In this document: one piece after another, positions 1 to 24,274 of the stretch
Layout: each line of letters begins with the position of its first letter
How positions within the stretch are numbered: position 1 is the stretch's first letter
Assembly (NCBI GenBank): GCA_963693365.1
Contig: CAVNZM010000003.1
Span: 10,354,001 to 10,418,000 of the forward strand
Origin: Amoebidium appalachense
Taxonomy: Eukaryota > Ichthyosporea
Reading direction: 5' to 3'
DNA: 64,000 nucleotides
Notes under the pieces: model-generated
The model's input: the letters and a program-made list of their open reading frames with translations, nothing else
Told to the model about the DNA's origin: nothing
Databases searched by the model: none
Program-made: the position numbers and the translations under genes

Positions 1-494
1 GGTTTGTTGTGTGTGTGGTGTGTGTGGGTGTGTTTAGGGGGGGAGGGGGAGGAGGGAGGGGAGAGGGGAGAGGGGAGAAGGGGGAGGGGGGGGGGGGAGG
101 GGGTTGACATTGATACCATAAGGTGATCGTAATGTTTATCGGACTTCGTGCTTTGAAATGCCTTTTCTACTAAAAAGTGATAAAGAATAATCAATATAGC
201 ATTGTTAAACTGACAGCAATGGGAGTTTTGTGCAAAAGGTTGTGCAAGGAAAGGGAAATGAAGAGATCGGATTTTTTCTTTCCCCCCCCCCCCCCCCCCC
301 CCCCCTCCCCGGTGTTCTAAGGAGCACCCGTTCGGGGCCACACATGCATACACGTACCGATCCCGGAGTCACCACATGCACACACTAACGTCCACGTGCA
401 CACACACTCAACACACTTCTGTACACGCAGTGCACACACACAAACACGCACACGTACACACGTACACACACACACACGAACACATACACACGCG

Positions 495-527
<33 letters not shown>

Positions 528-568
528 GTACACACGTACACACACACGTACACAAACTAGTGCGTCAA
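1..568 (-). repeat. Inverted repeat, arm A
   Basis: The reverse complement of this stretch matches 13064-13624 almost base for base, including about 200 bp of non-repetitive sequence (104-285) and the flanking homopolymers and (CA)n runs. The arm begins at or before the window edge. The arms enclose about 12.5 kb holding the beta-helix and methyltransferase genes. Differences are mostly microsatellite lengths. Confidence 0.9.
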
Positions 569-1966
569 TGTGTGCGTGTGTGTGCGCGCGCGCGCATGTG
601 TGTGTGTGTGTGTGTGTATGTTTGTGTGTGTGTGTGTGTTGGGGGGAGACACGTGTGGGATGGGGAAAAAGGGGGTGGAATAAGAATGCAATTTGGAAAG
701 GCAGGTCCCCTAAGTGAAAGTGGGTTGGCCAGGGAGAGGGGACTGAGGAGACGGGTGTGGATGGGTATTTTATGTGCACGGTGGGGGGGGGGGGGGGGGG
801 GGGGGAGGAAGGGGGGGTGGGGGGGGGGGGGGGGGGGAGGGGGAGGGGGGGGGATTGTGTTTTTGGATACAAAGGGATAATGGGAAAGCAGACAGCGCAT
901 AGAGGTAATGGGTGTGTGGATGTGTGTGTCTGCGGTTGTGGGGGGGGGGGGGGGAGGGGGGGGTGGAGGGGGGGAGGGGGAGGGGGGAGGGGGGGGAGGG
1001 CTGCTGAGTGAAATTGAGATGCGTGGGAAGGAGTAAAGGGGTGTGAGGAAGGTGGGGATGGGTGGAGTGAGAGGACGGAGAGGAAAAGTTGAAAGGAGAA
1101 GGCGAGGATAGCATAGAGGTACGTCAAACCGCTTTGATTTTTGCACCAAAAAAGGGGAAACCCCAGCGACAATCTGAGCTGGCACGAACGTGCCCCGGGT
1201 GCCCTACGCAGACATACGCCTAAGACACATGTTTACATGCACACAAACGCACACCCACACATCCCTTAACAAAGAACCTCTCCAATGCTCCACTCACACA
1301 CCCCCTCCCCCTCCCCCCTCCTCCCTCTCCTCCCCCTCTCCCCCCCCCCCCCCCCCCCCCCCCCCCCTTACTCTCGAACACACAACACACCCAGATGCAC
1401 AAACATGTGCGCATGGGAGACACACAAACACGCGCAGAAGAAAGTGGCAAGGGTGTGCATTTGTAAAGAGAATCTATGTCTCTCTCTCTGTGTGTGTGCT
1501 CTTATGGGTGTGAGGTAATGTGTGTTTGTGTTTGCTGATACTGGGGTCAATAGTCGCACGTGCGCATGTTTGTCTACATGCTCGTGCACGCGTGCTCGTT
1601 TGAAATGTTAAACTGGGAGTGTCTGCAGGGACAGCTGCGAAGCACAGAAAGGACAAAGTTGAGCAGAGTATGCAGGATAATAACAGCTGGGGCAGGGGGG
1701 GCAGGGGGGGGGGGGGGGGGGGAGGCGCAGATGCGGGGAAATGCTGGTGGTGGTGGTGGTGGAGGGGGGGGGGGAAGAGGGGCTGTATGTATGAAGAAGC
1801 ATGGGGGCAGCGGGAGAGGGAAGACGGAAAAGGGGTTGACAGGGGGAAGGAGAGGCGGGGAGGGGAGGGGGTGGGGAGGGGAGGGAAGGGCAGCTCGAAG
1901 AACAAGACAAAGCCTTAAAACCACTACGTCGATTGCGCACACTTGCTTGGTAAGCGAATGGTTTAC
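569..1966. repeat. Microsatellite and G/C-homopolymer region without a recognised gene
   Basis: This holds (GT)n, long G runs (781-850 and 940-1000), a C run (1339-1366), CA-rich stretches and a (GGT)n tract near 1744-1765. Long reading frames here are proline, glycine or histidine repeats. Downstream exons of the minus-strand beta-helix gene would be expected here, but I could not recognise any. Confidence 0.85.
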
Positions 1967-2485
1967 CTTGGGTGAGCAGGAACCGAGATTCATGTCCGTG
2001 AGCCTACGACCGGACTGCCATTCGCCCAAGTCAGCCTGCAGCTCCAACATTTCGCTATTCATTTCAGGCGCCGCCACCCATACGCCAAACGTCGAATTTT
2101 GGGTGGAGTTTCCATTGCTAGCCTGCGACTCCGCAACCAAAGTGCAGAATGTAGTTGACATGAAATACTGCAATGCAATGTCTTGAAAAATCACGTTCCA
2201 TGTGTTCGCCTCTATTGCATATGGAACGTTGTGTGCGTCTTGTATCTGTATGATAGAGACGTCTGTTCCGTTCCCTTTGTTCCCACGGATAGTGATTCCT
2301 GGTTTGGTTATTCTCAGGGGTGCACTTTTGATGCCGTAATTTCCGGCTTGTAGGATTAGGATGTCGCCATCTTGGGCTGTGTTCATGGCGTCCTCCAATG
2401 TTCCAGCACCTGGTGAGACTGAAATTTCTGCTGCGTGCACGCTTCCCAGCAGTGCGGACACTGCCAGAATGAAATGGGCAGCCAT
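1967..2485 (-). CDS. Secreted pectin-lyase-fold (right-handed beta-helix) protein, first exon
   Basis: The ATG at 2485 begins a 173-codon exon. Residues 1-19 form a hydrophobic signal peptide (MAAHFILAVSALLGSVHA). The mature part has the short repeating strands of a parallel beta-helix (GTLEDAMNTAQDGDILILQA, ITKPGITIRGNKG, NVIFQDIALQY), as in pectate lyase, chondroitinase B and related secreted polysaccharide-active or carbohydrate-binding proteins. Two NxS/T sequons (NGNSTQNST) fit a secreted glycoprotein. The upstream in-frame codons lack an ATG, so 2485 is the likely start. A strong donor (CCAAG|GTAAAC) ends the exon at 1967 in phase 0. The remaining exons are not visible; the low-complexity region and inverted-repeat arm follow. 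Fold is fairly sure; substrate and activity are unknown. Confidence 0.65.
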
Positions 2486-2940
2486 TTGAAGTGATAATTT
2501 TGCTGTTGCCTCACTACTGTACCGCTTTAGCAATAGCAGGCGAGAGAAGGAAGTTGACAAAAGTAAAGGTAAGGGTCTATAAGTAACAAAAGATCGTCGC
2601 CTATGCAGCTAGAACATTAGATGCTTGAGCAATTATAGTTTGTGGTCCAAAAAAAAAAAAAAACGAGTTGTAAAAGAAAGTTTTCACACTGTGCCAGCTA
2701 ATCTGGGTTGACGAGGTAGACGTACTCCTATGTACCGCTAAGCAGTGTTCACATGCAAATAAAAACCTTGGTGAAGAAAGATCACTGTATAAAAGGACAA
2801 TAATTCTTATAGTCATTACAGCATTCTCCAGCGACTCTATACTCGAGCATTCAGTACTGTATCCCGTTTCAAGTGGCAAGCCTGTCGTGTCTTTCGCACA
2901 ACTTGAACGTAAAACGAAGAAGAGCAATGGGTCATGAAAT

Positions 2941-2993
2941 GATTGGCTAGCGCTCGACCAATCAGATAGATTCCGGTAAAGTGAACCAATCAG
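2941..2993. promoter_or_regulatory. CCAAT-box cluster in the divergent promoter region
   Basis: ACCAATCAG occurs twice, at 2957-2965 and 2985-2993, 28 bp apart, with an inverted ATTGG at 2942. This lies about 450 bp upstream of the beta-helix start. The spacing is typical of NF-Y-type sites. Function is inferred. Confidence 0.4.
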
Positions 2994-5465
2994 CAGCTGG
3001 TATTTTATTGTACTACGTCACAGCAGCTCAGCTCAGTGCCAGGCCCAGTGTGCATGCAAATGTTCCCTTCGTTTTCTGTCGACCAAGTTGGCTGTTTTGG
3101 CTGCAGCGTCTTTTTTCTTTTTTCTTCACGCTTTTCGCCAGTCTTTCTCTCCCATTACACAACAGCTTCTTGCCCCTGGTCACACGTGCGCCTGGGTAGC
3201 ACGCCATGCACAAGTGTGACCACTCGTTTTCACGGCTACAGCACGAACAATCACCACCTTCGAGATGGTTTTTTGCCTTTTTTTGCGCAAATAGTTCTTT
3301 CACTGAACCACAACTTGCAAAGCCCCTAGGACATTGATGGCTCACACCTCGACAGTTTCATACACTGTTTCTCATTACCAAAATGGCAGCGCTCCGGGCA
3401 GCCATTTGCAAGGTGACTTCCTAAGTTACAGTATAATTTCATCCGTTTTGTCAAAGCGGTGCATGAACGTGAGGGGGTTTGCCTTTCCAAGAGGTCGAAT
3501 CTTAGAGTGGGTTTAGCAGCACTTTGTCATGTGTTGCAACAATAGTGATCGTCTATACATACCCAATGAACTTTGTTTGTTGACTTCATAGCCTACTAGT
3601 GGCATCCACTGCAGGCTGTCTTTCAGACAAAATATCAACAAAGGCGGGGGACGGGATGGGTGTGTGTGTGTATGTGTGTGTGGTGGGGGGAGGGGGGGGG
3701 GGGGGGAGGGGGGGGGGGGGGTGGGGGGAAGGGGGGGGGGGGGGGGGGGGGGGCGGGAGGGGAAGCGGGGGGAGGGGGGAGGGGGGAGGGGGAGGGGGGA
3801 GACACATGTCAGCTTTATCTTTATTGTCATTCAATTAAAACTAGTTCCACACAGGAGCAGCCTCGTGTAACGAAGCTTTATCTTACGACGTGGCTTTGAA
3901 GGTCACCGTTCCCCGATTCGATGCTAAGCTATTTCAAGGCATTTGTCACCATTTCTGAAAGTGATGTTCTCATATTGCAATATCCGAACCACGTGCTATA
4001 CCCTTGTGGTTGCGTGTCCTTTTTCCGCCGGCGTGCACCTGTTTCGATGTTTTTAAGTGGACATGTTTGGGAACTTAAAAAGAGCCTGAAACGAGACCAC
4101 CAGAGCTATAATATTGTAGATTACCTGCACCAATAATTAGTGTTTACTGGTGTGCTAGCAGACCAACGAAGTTGTGGGTTCTGTGTGCTCCTGCAATTAC
4201 CCTCGTCCCTGTTGTGTGCATCATGTGAAATGCCTAATTGCGATGTTCACACACCGCTAGCTAGTTATACACGCAGCCAAGTGCATTTACTTCATCCTTG
4301 CATGTATACTACCAAACACCGTGTGACGCCCAAACTCTGCTGCGGATGTCAACGGCTACTACTATGTAGTGGATTAGCAAACCATTTTGCTACTATATGA
4401 TCCTCGAGCTGTGCAGTTCAGGGTTTGATATTATTGTTTTTGTGCACCTGGGTTGAGACCTGGGTGCCACATACGCACCCGGACTGTTCTGAAGTGGTGT
4501 ATGTTTCTATAAGCTGCCCTTGTTATGGCCACGAAATGAAAAAGTCGGTGGATCTAATATACAAAATCTAGGCACCATATTCGGGTGTACACTACCTTGT
4601 CCTTCACTAGGTACACTGTGTTGCATGAAGGCACGGCCCTCTGCGGGCCGTGCTGAAGGGCGACTGTTGCTAGCGTTACAACCCTACCCAATTCAGTCAC
4701 CTCGGCATTTTTATCCCGATTGGTCGCTTTGGCATCCATTGTTTTGCCTTTTGGTAAATATAATGCATGACAATAGAGTCTGGTGTTAAGGTTTAGCAAA
4801 GATATAAAACGTTAATTTTTGTAAACGGATGTTACTTCAATACAAACGTGCATTTAGACAGGAACCATAGTTTGACCAAGCGCCGCAGCTTGCTTCTATT
4901 TTTAGCCCCAGCAAAGCCCAGCTCTCATGACGTCAAGCCGCGCCCACACGAGCTCACATACTGTCAGCATTTTTCCATTTTTGGGTCGTGCGTGTGTGTT
5001 TGTGTGTGTGTGCGTCCGGGGTGTGTTGTACGCGCGTGTTCTCGAACACGCGCACAGGACAACAGCCTGACAGCAAACCAGTAGAAGCGCTTTGCATTGT
5101 TTGGGACACAGCAAGCACGGACACCTCTGGCTAAAAAGACAAAGAAACAGAAGAGCGCTTTCGAAACAAAGGCACGCAACGCAAACAACTGATAGCCTTT
5201 CGAAAACGCGCCTTGTTGCGGGCGAAAGCTTGCTTTTTTTTTTTTTGTTGGTAGCTTCCTTTTCGTTTGCACCCACACACCTTAGTCTCGTGTGGCTGGG
5301 GGCATAAATACGCCCTCAGCTCTCACATCCACACATCCAAATGCTTGTGTGCGAGTTTCTCTTTGGTCTCTTCTTCGTGTCGTAAACGACACCCACAAAC
5401 CACTATAGTGTTAAACGATATATGCGTTGTTCTTCTGTTTTCATTGTGGGAAAAGCAACGAGAAG
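2994..5465. other. Intergenic sequence between the divergent beta-helix and methyltransferase genes
   Basis: Mostly unique sequence. The predicted reading frames here are short and look like no known domain. It contains a G-rich block (3680-3800), a 9-bp perfect hairpin at 4631-4653, a full CRE palindrome at 4928-4935 and mixed CA/GT stretches at 4990-5060. I see no gene in it. Confidence 0.6.
4928..4935. promoter_or_regulatory. CRE palindrome TGACGTCA
   Basis: A perfect 8-bp cAMP-response-element palindrome about 540 bp upstream of the methyltransferase start. bZIP (CREB/ATF-like) proteins bind this sequence in many eukaryotes. Five more perfect copies occur in the window (13012, 27247, 31411, 49215, 49281). 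Confidence 0.35.
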
Positions 5466-10891
<5,426 letters not shown>

Positions 10892-11050
10892 AATTTCTCT
10901 GAAATTTCCTGAAAAGCCCCCCTCCCCCACAACCATTACCACCGGCCACGCACGTATTGACCTACAGATCCAGCGCGGGTTTTGTTAGTCATGTTGTCGA
11001 ACGTTGAAATTTCATGATATTTACGAATCCCCCCCCCCCCCCCCCCCCCC

Positions 11051-11448
11051 CTCCTGCGCCACTTAAAAATGCACCGTCAAAATTCCAACACACACACACA
11101 CACACACAGACACACACAGACACACACACACACACACACACCTCTTACTTTCTAGGTGTGGCCTGTATATTTTTGTGCAATTCGCCATTCCAATCAAGAC
11201 GCGATGTGTTATCCGGGCTTATGGTCGCTATTTCCTTAGCTGACTGCCGGGTTTGTTTATTCTACTTCGTTCAGTTTGTTTTTCCTCTGGTTTTTAAAAA
11301 AAAACTTTTTCTGATATTTTCCCCCTTTCCTTTTACCCGTTACTTTAAAACGCAAGTAGAATTGTTCGGTTGTGGCAGAGGTCCGTATTCAGATAGGTTA
11401 CAGTATTTCACGCACAAAAAGCGAAAAGGGGTAGAAAAGGACCAACAA

Positions 11449-11484
<36 letters not shown>

Positions 11485-11903
11485 GGGGGTGGGAAAGAAA
11501 AAGAAAGAAAGCAAAGAAGAAAAAAAAAAGAAAGAGGAGAAAAGAGAAGAAAAGAAAAAAAAGAGAGGGGAGAGAAAAAAAGGAGAATCAAAAAAGAAAG
11601 GGGAAAAGGGAAAAGGGGAATGGGAAAAAGAAAAAAAAGAAAAAAGGAACACGAGATTTTACCCAGCAACCCCTTCCGACCCCTTTCCAATGTTCAACTT
11701 CCGCTCTCGACTAGTAGCTATAGTTTCAGTTTGTACATGCTTTTCGCCTACTACGACTTTATTTTCCCTTTCCGATCAACCCTTTGCTCCATTGGATACC
11801 AACATGTAAACCCACCTGAACGACCAATAAACGAAAAACCTAATAAATTGTTACAGAAGTGCCCCAAAAAATGAAATGAGCACAAGCTCCTTCACCTCTC
11901 CCC

Positions 11904-11935
<32 letters not shown>

Positions 11936-11972
11936 TTTTTCCCTCCTGCACGCGCACACACGTACACACACG

Positions 11973-12022
<50 letters not shown>

Positions 12023-13063
12023 TAAAGACACGTGCACCTTCCCCAGCGGCCACGCGCACACGAAAGAAGTGCATAATATCGGTCTGGATTGGCCAATTGC
12101 AATATATATGCATTGCAAAAGAGTCCTGGAGAGTGCATGCCTTCATATCGATATCGGTCAACAATTTTGGATTTGTTCTTTGACTTTCTTTCCAAATTCT
12201 TTCTCTTCTTTTGTTTTTTGTTTTTGTTTTTGTCTTTGTTTTTCTTTCTTCTCTCCTGCTACCTTTTGAGCTAATTAGCTCTTATTTTTCAACGCCGACA
12301 ATTTCCTTGCGAAGAGACCCGCCAACCCATACCCCTGTAAAATAGAGTAGACTTGGTCATACGGCGGCTAAGTTCACAGTCGCTCGTGGCAGCTTTCTTT
12401 CTGTCTTTCTTTCTTTCTTTTTGGTTTTGGTGTTAGTGGTGGTGTGGGTGGATGGGTGGATGGGGACAGTTTTGTGAGTTAACAGGGCCGGGTGTGTTCC
12501 TCTCGGTGTCCCGTAATGATTCATCACTTCATGTATATACTGTTATCATGCCTGATGTTTTGTATGATATTATTCGCAATATGGTGATAGAACAGACGAT
12601 ATGATATCTGATGATTGAGATAATGCACATCAAAGATCACCGGTAGACCTGCCCGCAGAGGGCGCGATGGAGATACCATTATTACAAGGAGAACAAATAT
12701 TTAAGTCGTTACATGAATCTAATCAAAAAGTATTGTTTTATAAAAAATATTGAATAATGAACACTTTTGCGTACATTGCGTACGTAGTTAATACTACACC
12801 GCATACATATTAGACAGTGGCTGTCATATAGCTAAGCGTACGGTAGTAACCGTCTAATCCTAGAAATTTTTTTTCCATCAGTGACACTAAAGGTGTTATA
12901 ATCGTTTATATTTTAACTATATACGATAGTCACTACTAAAGTTTATAATAATCAACATGTATTGGTTTGTTCCTATGCCCGGTGGGAAATCGATAGTTGA
13001 GCTCCAGGAGATGACGTCACTCAGTGCAGTTTCCGGTCGGCCTGGCCCTTAACGTCATACGGG
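11051..13063. other. 3' flank of the methyltransferase gene, no gene seen
   Basis: Contains (CA)n (11087-11141), an A-run followed by a GA-rich tract (11452-11640), AATAAA signals at about 11826 and 11841 that may serve the methyltransferase transcript, a C-run (11905-11934), (CA)n (11950-12019) and pyrimidine-rich DNA (12170-12260). From 12261 to 13011 it is AT-rich unique sequence with short, unrecognised frames. A perfect CRE palindrome lies at 13012-13019. Confidence 0.6.
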
Positions 13064-13104
13064 TTGACGCGCTGGTTTGTGTACGTGTGTGTGTACGTGT
13101 GTAC

Positions 13105-13138
<34 letters not shown>

Positions 13139-13624
13139 CGTGTGTGTGTGTACGTGTGTACGTGTGCGTATTTGTGTGTGTGCACTGCGTGTACAGAAGT
13201 GTGTTGAGTGTGTGTGCACGTGGACGTTAGGTGGTGACTCCGGGATCGGTACGTGTATGCATGTGTGGCCCCGAACGGGTGCTCCTTTGAACACCGGGGG
13301 GAGGGGGGGGGGGGGGGGGGAGGGGGGAGGGGGGGGGGAAGAAAAATCCGATCTCTTCATTTCCCTTTCCTTGCACAACCCTGTGCACAAAACTCCCATT
13401 GCTGTTAGTTTAACAATGCTGTATTGATTATTCTTTATCACTTTTTAGTAGAAAAGGCATTTCAAAGCACGAAGTCCGATAAACATTACGATCACCTTAT
13501 GGTATCAATGTCAACCCCCTCTCCCCCCCCCCCCCCCTCCCCCCCCTTCTCCCCTCTCCCCTCTCCCCTCCCTCCTCCCCCTTCCCCCCTAAACACACAC
13601 ACACACCACACACACAACAAACCA
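13064..13624 (+). repeat. Inverted repeat, arm B
   Basis: Reverse-complement partner of 1-568. Identity covers the unique core at 13340-13515 as well as the flanking (GT)n and C-run edges, and ends at a shared ACAACAAACC. Confidence 0.9.
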
Positions 13625-13788
13625 CCCAGCCACAACCCCGCTTGTAGTCCTATGTGTGCAGGGGTAAGGGGAGGGGAGGGGAGGTGAAGGGGAGGGGGGC
13701 GGAGGGGGGGGGGGGGGGGGGGGAGCCGAAGCTCAAAGGGAGGGGAGGGGGGGGGGGGGGGGGGGGGGGGGGAGGGGTCAAATTTTAC

Positions 13789-20412
<6,624 letters not shown>

Positions 20413-20427
20413 TCTACAGAAGGGGAT

Positions 20428-20466
<39 letters not shown>

Positions 20467-20471
20467 GTTGT

Positions 20472-20523
<52 letters not shown>

Positions 20524-21684
20524 CGCGCATGTGCGCGTGTTTTTTTTTTTTTTTTTTTTTGGGGGGGGGGGGGGGGGGGCCGGGGCCGGGGGAGGGGGGG
20601 GGGGAGGGAGGGGGGGGGGGGGGGGGGAGGGGGGGGGGGGTTGGGTAGGGGGGTGGGTGGCGGTGGGATCCTGCTCGTGCATGCTCATTGCAGGCATTGG
20701 TTGGTGTGTGTGTGCAGTTATGGAATATGGGGAGAAATGCCGTATTAGTGGCGGTTTTGTTGGTGGTGGTGGTCTTTTTTTTTTGGTTTTCTATTTCCAA
20801 TCTGATTGGGAGTAGTCGGAGGGAGGGGAGGTGTCACAGTGGCAATTGCCTGCTCAAAAAGAAGTCGGGAAGAACGTTAAAGGCCTTCAATGGCTGAATC
20901 CAGGAGAGATTAGAAGAGCATTGAGGCAGGGGGAGGGGGGGGAAAAGAGTGAAGGTGAGGGCCGAGGGGGAGGAGGGGGAGGAGGGGGAGGGGGAGGGGG
21001 GGGGGGGGGGGGGGGGAGGGGGAGCGGCGATAGGACAAGCAAGGCAGAGAAATCAAAGAAATCCTTCCCTCCTGAAGCTGATCAGCTGAGTGTAACATAT
21101 GGTGCTCCAACGATCCTTCGTGTGTGTGCTCGTATAAGACAGGAAATGACAGGCGATGTGTTGAACAGCAAAAGGGCTGGGCAGGGGAAATGGGAGGAGA
21201 AGGGTTGTGATGAGTGAGTGACAGGACAAAGGGGCGGTGAACGCAAGGGAAGACATCAGTCGGCGTGAGAGGAGGAGAGGATGGTGGGGGGAGGGGGGTT
21301 GGAGCCGGCAGGGAGAGGTATGGGAATGCGAATTCAAGAAGTTGTGGACATGGGCATCTATCGACTTATTTCGGGAGAACATTTTGCCTAACATATTAGC
21401 GCGGATCTCACTTACCCTGTACAAAAACGCTTGAAACCAAACACAAGGGAAGATAAAGTGTGGTGAGGAAGAGCAGAGAAGTGAAGAATAACAAGGTGAG
21501 AGCGCTGTACCCACCTCTGGGGACCGGCGGCCAAGTAAAGGTTTCAGGGGAAAAAAGTCTCTTTTGTTGCAGCTTGCGGCTCTACCTTCAATTCAGAACC
21601 CCCTCCCCCCCCCCCCCCCGCCCTCCCCCCCCCCCCCCCCCCCCAGGTACTGTGTTCGTGTGTCACAGGGCTTGTGGGTTGTTG

Positions 21685-21767
<83 letters not shown>

Positions 21768-21988
21768 GGGGGGAGGGGGGGAGAGGGGGAGGACGGGGTT
21801 AGGATACGGAACATTGTACAAGTACAACTACACGACGAGAAAAACGGGCCATGAAACTGCAAAAGCAAAAATGCAAGAATGCAAGATCATCATTGTGTGG
21901 TATGCAACATGGAAATAAGGAGAGCCCATCCTCAGAGGGGGAGAATTATTTTTGAGGGTTGGAATTTTCGGGGGGAAGGGGGGGGGAA

Positions 21989-22020
<32 letters not shown>
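20413..22020. other. Microsatellite-rich intergenic region upstream of the GST gene
   Basis: (GT)n at 20429-20515, a T-run then G-run at 20541-20660, G-run 20985-21017, C-runs 21604-21646 and (GT)n 21687-21750 followed by a G-run. Unique stretches at 20700-20930 and 21040-21600 have short frames; a good minus-strand donor (CAGGGTAAGTGAG) near 21410-21424 hints at an exon, but I recognise no protein. Confidence 0.6.
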
Positions 22021-22028
<8 letters not shown>

Positions 22029-22156
22029 TCCGGTTCAGTCAATCGCTGAAGCGAGAAACAAATTTGAAATTGTGTGTGTGCGCGCGCGGGTGTGTGTGTG
22101 TGCCCATGCGAGGAAAAGAGAAGGGGGGGGGGGGGGGGGGGGGGGGCTCGGGAGTG

Positions 22157-22223
<67 letters not shown>

Positions 22224-22424
22224 GTTGTTTGTGTGGAAACGTGGGGGGGGAGGGGGGGGGGGGGGAGGGGGGGGGGGGGGGGGGCTTCTGGGTCAAACAA
22301 TAGCTGAATCGAGAATCAAATTGTATGTGTGTGTGTGTCTGCGCGCGCACGCACGAAACAAGGAAGGGGACGGGGAAGGACCCTCGGCATGTGTGTGTCT
22401 GGGTGTGTGTACGTGTGTGTGCGT

Positions 22425-22460
<36 letters not shown>

Positions 22461-22477
22461 TTGTGTGGAAACGTGGG

Positions 22478-22508
<31 letters not shown>

Positions 22509-22636
22509 TTCTGGGTCAGTCAATAGCTGAATCGAGAATCAAATTGTATGTGTGTGTGTCTGCGCGCGCACGCACGAAACAAGGAAGGGGGCGGGGAAGG
22601 ACCCTCGGCATGTGTGTGTCTGGGTGTGTGTATGTG

Positions 22637-22674
<38 letters not shown>

Positions 22675-22721
22675 CGTGCATGTGTGTGTGTGTGTGCGCG
22701 CGCGAGCGTGTGTGAAGAAAC

Positions 22722-22766
<45 letters not shown>

Positions 22767-22798
22767 GGGGGAGAACGGCCCTCAGAGAAAGAGGGGGA

Positions 22799-22836
<38 letters not shown>

Positions 22837-22870
22837 ATGTGTGTGTGTGTGTGTGTGTGTGGAAACGGGG
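22021..22870 (+). repeat. Macrosatellite-like tandem array with embedded G and GT runs
   Basis: At least three units of about 220-260 bp (starting near 22026, 22285 and 22507) share CTTCTGGGTCA-type starts, AATAGCTGAATCGAGAATC, a GCGCGCACGCACG block, (GT)n, GTGGAAACG and a terminal G-run. A fourth, more altered unit carries (GA)n at 22800-22835. Confidence 0.85.
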
Positions 22871-22897
22871 GGGGGGGGGGGGGAGAGGGGGGGCTCG

Positions 22898-22958
<61 letters not shown>

Positions 22959-23123
22959 CGTGCACGTGCGCAGCAAGTGCAGTGGCACATGTGTGTATGT
23001 GTATGGTTGCATTCATAAAGGGATGATAAGAGCAGCAGCTAGCAGGAGAAAAGGGCTACGTAAGCATATTGTGCTTAGGCAACGTGCAACTTGACCACCA
23101 CTTCTTGGCTGTTGTCCCCCCCT

Positions 23124-23126
<3 letters not shown>

Positions 23127-23162
<36 letters not shown>

Positions 23163-23175
23163 AAAACCACCACCA
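23127..23175 (+). repeat. C-run followed by A-run, then (ACC)n
   Basis: Composite homopolymer CnAn, the reverse complement of the TnGn composites elsewhere in the window. Confidence 0.9.
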
Positions 23176-23285
23176 CCACCGCATACACTCAAAAACCCAC
23201 GTGCACACAAGCACTCAATCCCACCCGCTTCAAAAGCTTATTGCTTGTCACATGTGACCAATGAAGACTGTTGACTTGCCTGCAG

Positions 23286-23394
23286 AACAGCTGGCAATGG
23301 CCGGGAAACCATTGTTGATATTGTTCTCGGAAAAGGTGCCTGCAGCCGGATCAAGACCACCATGCTGGTTGGTTCAAGCTGTGTGTGTGTGTGT

Positions 23395-23427
<33 letters not shown>

Positions 23428-23615
23428 CGCGGGCGCGTGTGCGTGCGTGCATGTGTGATTGCGAGGTGGTAGTGGTGGTGGTGGGGGGGGGGGGGGGGGG
23501 GGGGGGATAATAGGCTGCTGGGGATATTGGTACTGCTAAGGGACACACTGGTGTTGTGATGACAGCATAAATATTAAAGAGGGAGGGGGCGGTAGGTGTG
23601 TGTGTGCGGTGTGTG

Positions 23616-23654
<39 letters not shown>

Positions 23655-23792
23655 GGGTCATGAACGGGCATTAGGAGGGGGTAGGGAATAATGTTTGTCG
23701 TTGATTCATGCAACATGGTATCTACAGCTGCCTATCTACCCAAGCTGCAACGGCACAAAGGTGTTGAAGGCCAGCACGAGCCGGCACCATTG
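23286..23792 (+). CDS. Possible orphan exons of an unrecognised gene
   Basis: Two stretches look exon-like. 23286 to about 23380 follows a TGCAG acceptor and reads NGRETIVDIVLGKGACSR in one open frame before a (GT)n. 23728-23792 lies between a TCTACAG acceptor and a CATTG|GTATGG donor and reads LPIYPSCNGTKVLKASTSR. Between them is a (GT)n and G-run region. I recognise neither segment, cannot join them in phase with confidence, and see no start or stop. Confidence 0.25.
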
Positions 23793-23810
23793 GTATGGAC
23801 ATGAACCTCT

Positions 23811-24274
23811 CTCTCTCTCTCTCTCCCTCCCTCCCTCCCTCCCTCCCTCCCTCCCTCCCTCCCTCCCTCCCTCCCTCCCTCCCTCCCTCCCTCCCTCCCT
23901 CCCTCCCTCCCTCCCTCCCTCCCTCCCTCCCTCCCTCCCTCCCTCCCTCCCTCCCTCCCTCCCTCCCTCCCTCCCTCCCTCCCTCCCTCCCTCCCTCCCT
24001 CCCTCCCTCCCTCCCTCCCTCCCTCCCTCCCTCCCTCCCTCCCTCCCTCCCTCCCTCCCTCCCTCCCCTCCCCTCCCCCCCCCCCCCCCCCCCCCCCTCC
24101 CTCCCTCCCTCCCTCCCTCCCTCCCTCCCTCCCCCCCCCCCCCCCCCCCCCCCCCCCTCCCTCCCTCCCTCCCTCCCTCCCTCCCTCCCTCCCTCCCTCC
24201 CTCCCTCCCTCCCTCCCTCCCTCCCTCCCTCCCTCCCTCCCTCCCTCCCTCCCTCCCTCCCTCCCTCCCTCCCT
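23811..24274 (+). repeat. (TCCC)n tetranucleotide array, about 450 bp
   Basis: (CT)n leads into an almost perfect (TCCC)n array, interrupted by two C-runs at about 24077-24096 and 24132-24157. The opposite strand is (GGGA)n, a purine strand able in principle to form G-quadruplexes or triplexes. Confidence 0.95.

Noticed and set aside
560-1172. Long open frames of Pro, Gly, Val-Cys or His-Thr repeats (also in many other places)
   Set aside because: They are translations of G/C homopolymers and CA/GT microsatellites and occur on both strands at once.
3475-3515. Another tRNA B-box-like motif (AGGTCGAATCT)
   Set aside because: No A box or acceptor stem at the right distance.
4631-4653. Perfect 9-bp hairpin as an RNA gene or terminator
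   Set aside because: A single stem without context; nothing links it to a transcript, so it is only noted within the intergenic entry.
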